Assembly: GCA_903889845.1 (NCBI GenBank)
Contig: CAISZB010000245.1
Coordinates: forward strand, 1 to 7,130
Length of the DNA stretch: 7,130 nucleotides
Source: an uncultured Verrucomicrobium sp.
GTDB taxonomy: Bacteria > Verrucomicrobiota > Verrucomicrobiia > Methylacidiphilales > GAS474
Direction: 5' to 3'
The translations under genes and the position numbers were made by a program. Below the pieces are notes generated by a model that saw only the letters and a program-made list of their open reading frames with translations, was not told the DNA's origin and made no database searches. Below, in pieces: positions 4,809-7,130 of the stretch. The stretch's first letter is position 1. Each line of letters opens with the position of its first letter.

Positions 4809-6899
4809 ATGCCTCCCTCCTTCCCCGGCCCCGATGCCAATGGGACCCCCTCCCGAAAGGGCTACGGCATGGGGGACGCCGCCGCCCGGCACGCCGTCCT
4901 GCTGCCCCATCCCGCCGCCCCGCTTCCGATCGACTACGTCGCCAACGAGAGCCGGGAACCGACGTTCCAGAACTTCTTCGGCATCGCCATGGGCCAGGTC
5001 CACATCTGGGCCCTCGGCCTCGCCATCGGCCTCCTGCTGGGATTCGTCCTCTACCTCGTCACCCCGCGCACCTACCAGGCGAAGGGCGTCTTCCTCGTCG
5101 ATCAGATCCCCTTCCAGACCACGGCGGAAAACGCGAACGACGCCGAGACCGCGCGGGAAATGGTCCAGAGCCTCATCCTCAGCATCCCCGGCCGGGAGAT
5201 CAAACAGGCCCTCGCCCGGCAGCTCGGCGTCCTCCCCACCGCCCTCGCCTTCACCGACAAGGAGCCGAAGATCTCCCTGCGCCGCTTCGACTCCGACCGG
5301 GCCAACATCCGCATCACCTCCACGCGCAACAGCCGCCTCGGCACGATCGTCGTCGAGTCGTGCAGCCCGGAGTTCGCCACCCGGGTCGTGAACGCCCTCT
5401 TCGACCAGCTCATGACGATGAACTCCCTCGCCGGGCGGCTGGCCGAGGTCCAGTCCCAGATCCTCCTCGCCCGGGGCGCCGCGGGGAAGCTCCTCGACAA
5501 CCTCGCCATCGTGAGCGGGGAACGCCTGAAGCTGGCGGAACAGGTCCGGCAACTCGACGAGTACACCGCCCGGAAATTCCCCCTGGAGGAATTCCCCACC
5601 TTCAGCACCGACGCCACCATCAACAACCTCAAGACCCAGCTCATCCTCGTCAAATCCGAATACGCCTCCATCGCCTCCCACAGCACCCAGGGCGCGCGAC
5701 TCGACGGCAAGCGGGCCGAGGCCGACGACCTGCGCTTCCAGGTCTCCGCGCAGGCCGCCCACCTCGCCCGGGCCCTCCGCGTCTCCCTCGACATCAGCCG
5801 CACCGAGGAAAGCATCCTCGCCCGGCAGGTGGACGAGAACCAGAAACAGCTCAACCTCCTCCAAACGAAGCGGGGCGACCTCGGCCGCGCCTTCAGCGAG
5901 TTCAACCTCCGCCAGCGCCTCCTGGCCGAGGACAAGCCCGAAGGCGGCGCCGAGAGCCAGGCCAGCGTCTTCGCCGTCGTCGATCCCGGCATCGCGGACA
6001 AAAAACCCGCCCGGCCCAGCCTCCTCCTCAACCTCTTCCTCGGCGGCTTCTTCGGCCTCTCCGGGGGCGCGGGCATCGCCTTCCTCATCCACCTCCTCGA
6101 CTCCCGCCTGCGCTCCCCCGCGCAGATCGAGCGGGCCACCGGCTTCCCCTGCCTGGCCACGCTCCCCCTCCACGCCGTTGCGGGCCATCCCCCCCGCAGC
6201 TACACCGACTCCCCCTCCGACCTCGGCTTCCTCCGCGGCCAGCTCCTGCGGGACTCCTTCACCAGCCGGGAAAACCAGATCTTCGCCTTCACCCCCGTCG
6301 GCGAGGGGGGCGACTCCCTGGAGGCCCTGGCCCAACTCGCCATCCTCCTCGCGAAGTCGGAGAAGAAGACCCTCGTCGTCAGCCTCAACTTTTCCACCCA
6401 GCGCCTCGCCAAGCGCCTCGGCATCGCGCCCGCCAGCGGCCTCGTCGACTGGCTCTTCGCCGATGACGGGATCGAGGAACACATCGCCTACTCCGCCGTC
6501 CAGGAACTGGCGCTGATCGATGCCGGCGACTTCAAGGGCGACCTCGACAGCCTCATCTCCCGGCGCCCCCTCGCCCCGGAGCTGACCCGCCTCACCGAGA
6601 AATGGGACTTCATCCTCATCGACGGCCCGCCCCTCCTCGAACAGTGGCACCTCCTCCTCGCCGCCCCGCCCCGGACCCAGGTCATCGTCATCTCCGACTA
6701 CCTGGGCGCGACGACCTCGGACATCATGCGCCTCGCCGCCCGCGCCGCCACCGCCAGGATGGAGATCTACGGCATCGTCATCCAGCGCTGCCCCGACCTG
6801 AAGCCGATCGAGGAATGGCTCCTCCTGGCAAAGAAATTCGCCCTCGGCCTTGAGGGGAAGCAGACCCCGGCCCCCCTCGCTCCCGCCTCCTCCGCCTGA
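4809..6899 (+). CDS. Wzz/Wzc-like chain-length and export protein with degenerate BY-kinase domain
   Basis: A 696-residue protein close in length to Wzc (about 720). Wzc-type proteins sit in the inner membrane, set chain length and open the export channel. Order: cytosolic tail 1-62; membrane helix about 64-85; periplasmic Wzz-type region 86-403 with coiled-coil-prone stretches (about 207-260 and 296-370); a proline-containing segment before helix 2 (DPGIADKKPARPS, 392-404); membrane helix about 405-429; then a cytosolic P-loop-fold domain (about 465-680). In that domain Walker A reads TPVGEGGDS (495-503), so the usual GKS/T Lys is Gly501 and the following Ser is Asp502. Walker A' reads LVVSLNFS (522-529), lacking both Asp. 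Walker B (FILIDGPP, 601-608) is kept. The C-terminal tail has no tyrosine. This suggests a pseudokinase that keeps the scaffold role. The start could instead be the ATG at 4869 (residue 21), which has AAAGGG about 7 nt upstream; the 4809 ATG has none. Confidence 0.87.
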   Translation: MPPSFPGPDANGTPSRKGYGMGDAAARHAVLLPHPAAPLPIDYVANESREPTFQNFFGIAMGQVHIWALGLAIGLLLGFVLYLVTPRTYQAKGVFLVDQIPFQTTAENANDAETAREMVQSLILSIPGREIKQALARQLGVLPTALAFTDKEPKISLRRFDSDRANIRITSTRNSRLGTIVVESCSPEFATRVVNALFDQLMTMNSLAGRLAEVQSQILLARGAAGKLLDNLAIVSGERLKLAEQVRQLDEYTARKFPLEEFPTFSTDATINNLKTQLILVKSEYASIASHSTQGARLDGKRAEADDLRFQVSAQAAHLARALRVSLDISRTEESILARQVDENQKQLNLLQTKRGDLGRAFSEFNLRQRLLAEDKPEGGAESQASVFAVVDPGIADKKPARPSLLLNLFLGGFFGLSGGAGIAFLIHLLDSRLRSPAQIERATGFPCLATLPLHAVAGHPPRSYTDSPSDLGFLRGQLLRDSFTSRENQIFAFTPVGEGGDSLEALAQLAILLAKSEKKTLVVSLNFSTQRLAKRLGIAPASGLVDWLFADDGIEEHIAYSAVQELALIDAGDFKGDLDSLISRRPLAPELTRLTEKWDFILIDGPPLLEQWHLLLAAPPRTQVIVISDYLGATTSDIMRLAARAATARMEIYGIVIQRCPDLKPIEEWLLLAKKFALGLEGKQTPAPLAPASSA

Positions 6900-6917
6900 T
6901 CTGCGCCGCCGCGGCAT

Positions 6918-6943
6918 CCCCATGGGGTACACAGCCCATGGGC
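6918..6943. repeat. Twin 10-bp palindromes with NcoI core
   Basis: CCCCATGGGG (6918-6927) and GCCCATGGGC (6934-6943) are each perfect palindromes, 6 nt apart (TACACA). Because their cores are identical and self-complementary, the CCCATGGG at 6919-6926 can also pair with that at 6935-6942 as one 8-bp hairpin with an 8-nt loop. Nearby are further small palindromes CCGCGG (6909-6914) and GGCGCC (6941-6946). There is no U-tract after it. It could be an operator pair, an attenuator-like hairpin or a processing site between the two flanking genes. Confidence 0.4.
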
Positions 6944-6973
6944 GCCGCCCCCCACGGGATCTAGCCTGGAGGA

Positions 6974-7130
6974 ATGCTCACCCCTTTCGCCCTCCGCACC
7001 TCCCTCGCGCTCCTCGCCCTCTCATCGCTCCAAGCCGCCTCCCTGCCCGCCGCGACGCCGCAAGAGCGCGTCGGCACGAACCAGGAAACGCCGATGCAGT
7101 TCCAGGCGCCGAAGCCGCAGACCATGGAGA
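6974..7130 (+). CDS. Secreted protein of unknown function, 5' part only
   Basis: Fifty-two codons are present before the window ends. The frame shows strongly GC-ending codons like its neighbours. The N-terminus is a plausible Sec signal peptide: MLTPFALR, a hydrophobic core TSLALLALSSL, and a likely cleavage after LQA (residue 21). There is no lipobox cysteine, so it is not an obvious Wza-type lipoprotein. The mature start is polar and rich in Pro, Gln and Thr. GGAGG lies at 6968-6972, only 1 nt from the ATG, unusually close for a ribosome-binding site. It follows the Wzc-like gene by 74 bp on the same strand, so an envelope or polysaccharide-export role is plausible, but the family cannot be named from this part. 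Confidence 0.6.
   Translation, partial: MLTPFALRTSLALLALSSLQAASLPAATPQERVGTNQETPMQFQAPKPQTME

Noticed and set aside
4713..6932. A 739-codon minus-strand open frame over the whole Wzc-like gene
   Set aside because: Its translation is an Asp/Glu/Gly-rich low-complexity product of GC-rich codons read in reverse; the plus-strand frame has clear membrane helices and domain motifs.
1..7130. CRISPR array, tRNA, insertion sequence or attachment site
   Set aside because: No regularly spaced direct repeats, cloverleaf-like segments, transposase frames or flanking terminal repeats were seen.

Overview
The window looks like part of an envelope polysaccharide locus from a GC-rich Gram-negative bacterium. 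The diderm call rests on a beta-barrel porin with a signal peptide and on Wzy- and Wzc-type polymer machinery. Shine-Dalgarno sites are weak or absent at most starts. Together these features would suit a Verrucomicrobiota-like lineage, but that is a guess. No rRNA or tRNA gene, transposase, or CRISPR array was seen.

Layout. Positions 1-1251 (minus strand) hold a porin-like outer-membrane protein. Its reading frame carries an in-frame TAA at 469-471 and then stays open for 156 more codons to the window edge, so it is either a single-nonsense pseudogene or a recoded/erroneous codon. Positions 1252-1611 are non-coding: the porin leader with a hairpin, an AT-rich promoter-like stretch, and a hairpin that may end the upstream transcript. 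Positions 1612-3186 (minus) encode a multi-pass O-antigen/oligosaccharide repeat-unit polymerase (Wzy type) that appears to start at TTG. A 111 bp divergent spacer follows. Positions 3298-4689 (plus) encode a polyprenyl-phosphate sugar-1-phosphate transferase (WcaJ/EPS-PGT type). Positions 4809-6899 (plus) encode a Wzz/Wzc-like chain-length protein with a BY-kinase-like domain whose ATP-site motifs are eroded. Positions 6974-7130 (plus) start a secreted protein cut by the window edge.

How they fit. The transferase would load the first sugar phosphate onto undecaprenyl phosphate. The polymerase would join flipped repeat units in the periplasm. The Wzc-like protein would set chain length and couple assembly to export. 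The truncated last gene may be another export or envelope part. The porin may be unrelated to the polysaccharide genes.

Most notable: (1) the lone nonsense codon in an otherwise intact porin frame; (2) a probable Wzc pseudokinase lacking Walker A Lys, Walker A' Asp and the C-terminal Tyr cluster; (3) two similar C-rich leaders, each beginning GATCC and running straight into the ATG of the two plus-strand polysaccharide genes, both giving G-quadruplex consensus on the template strand; (4) twin NcoI-core palindromes between the last two genes.
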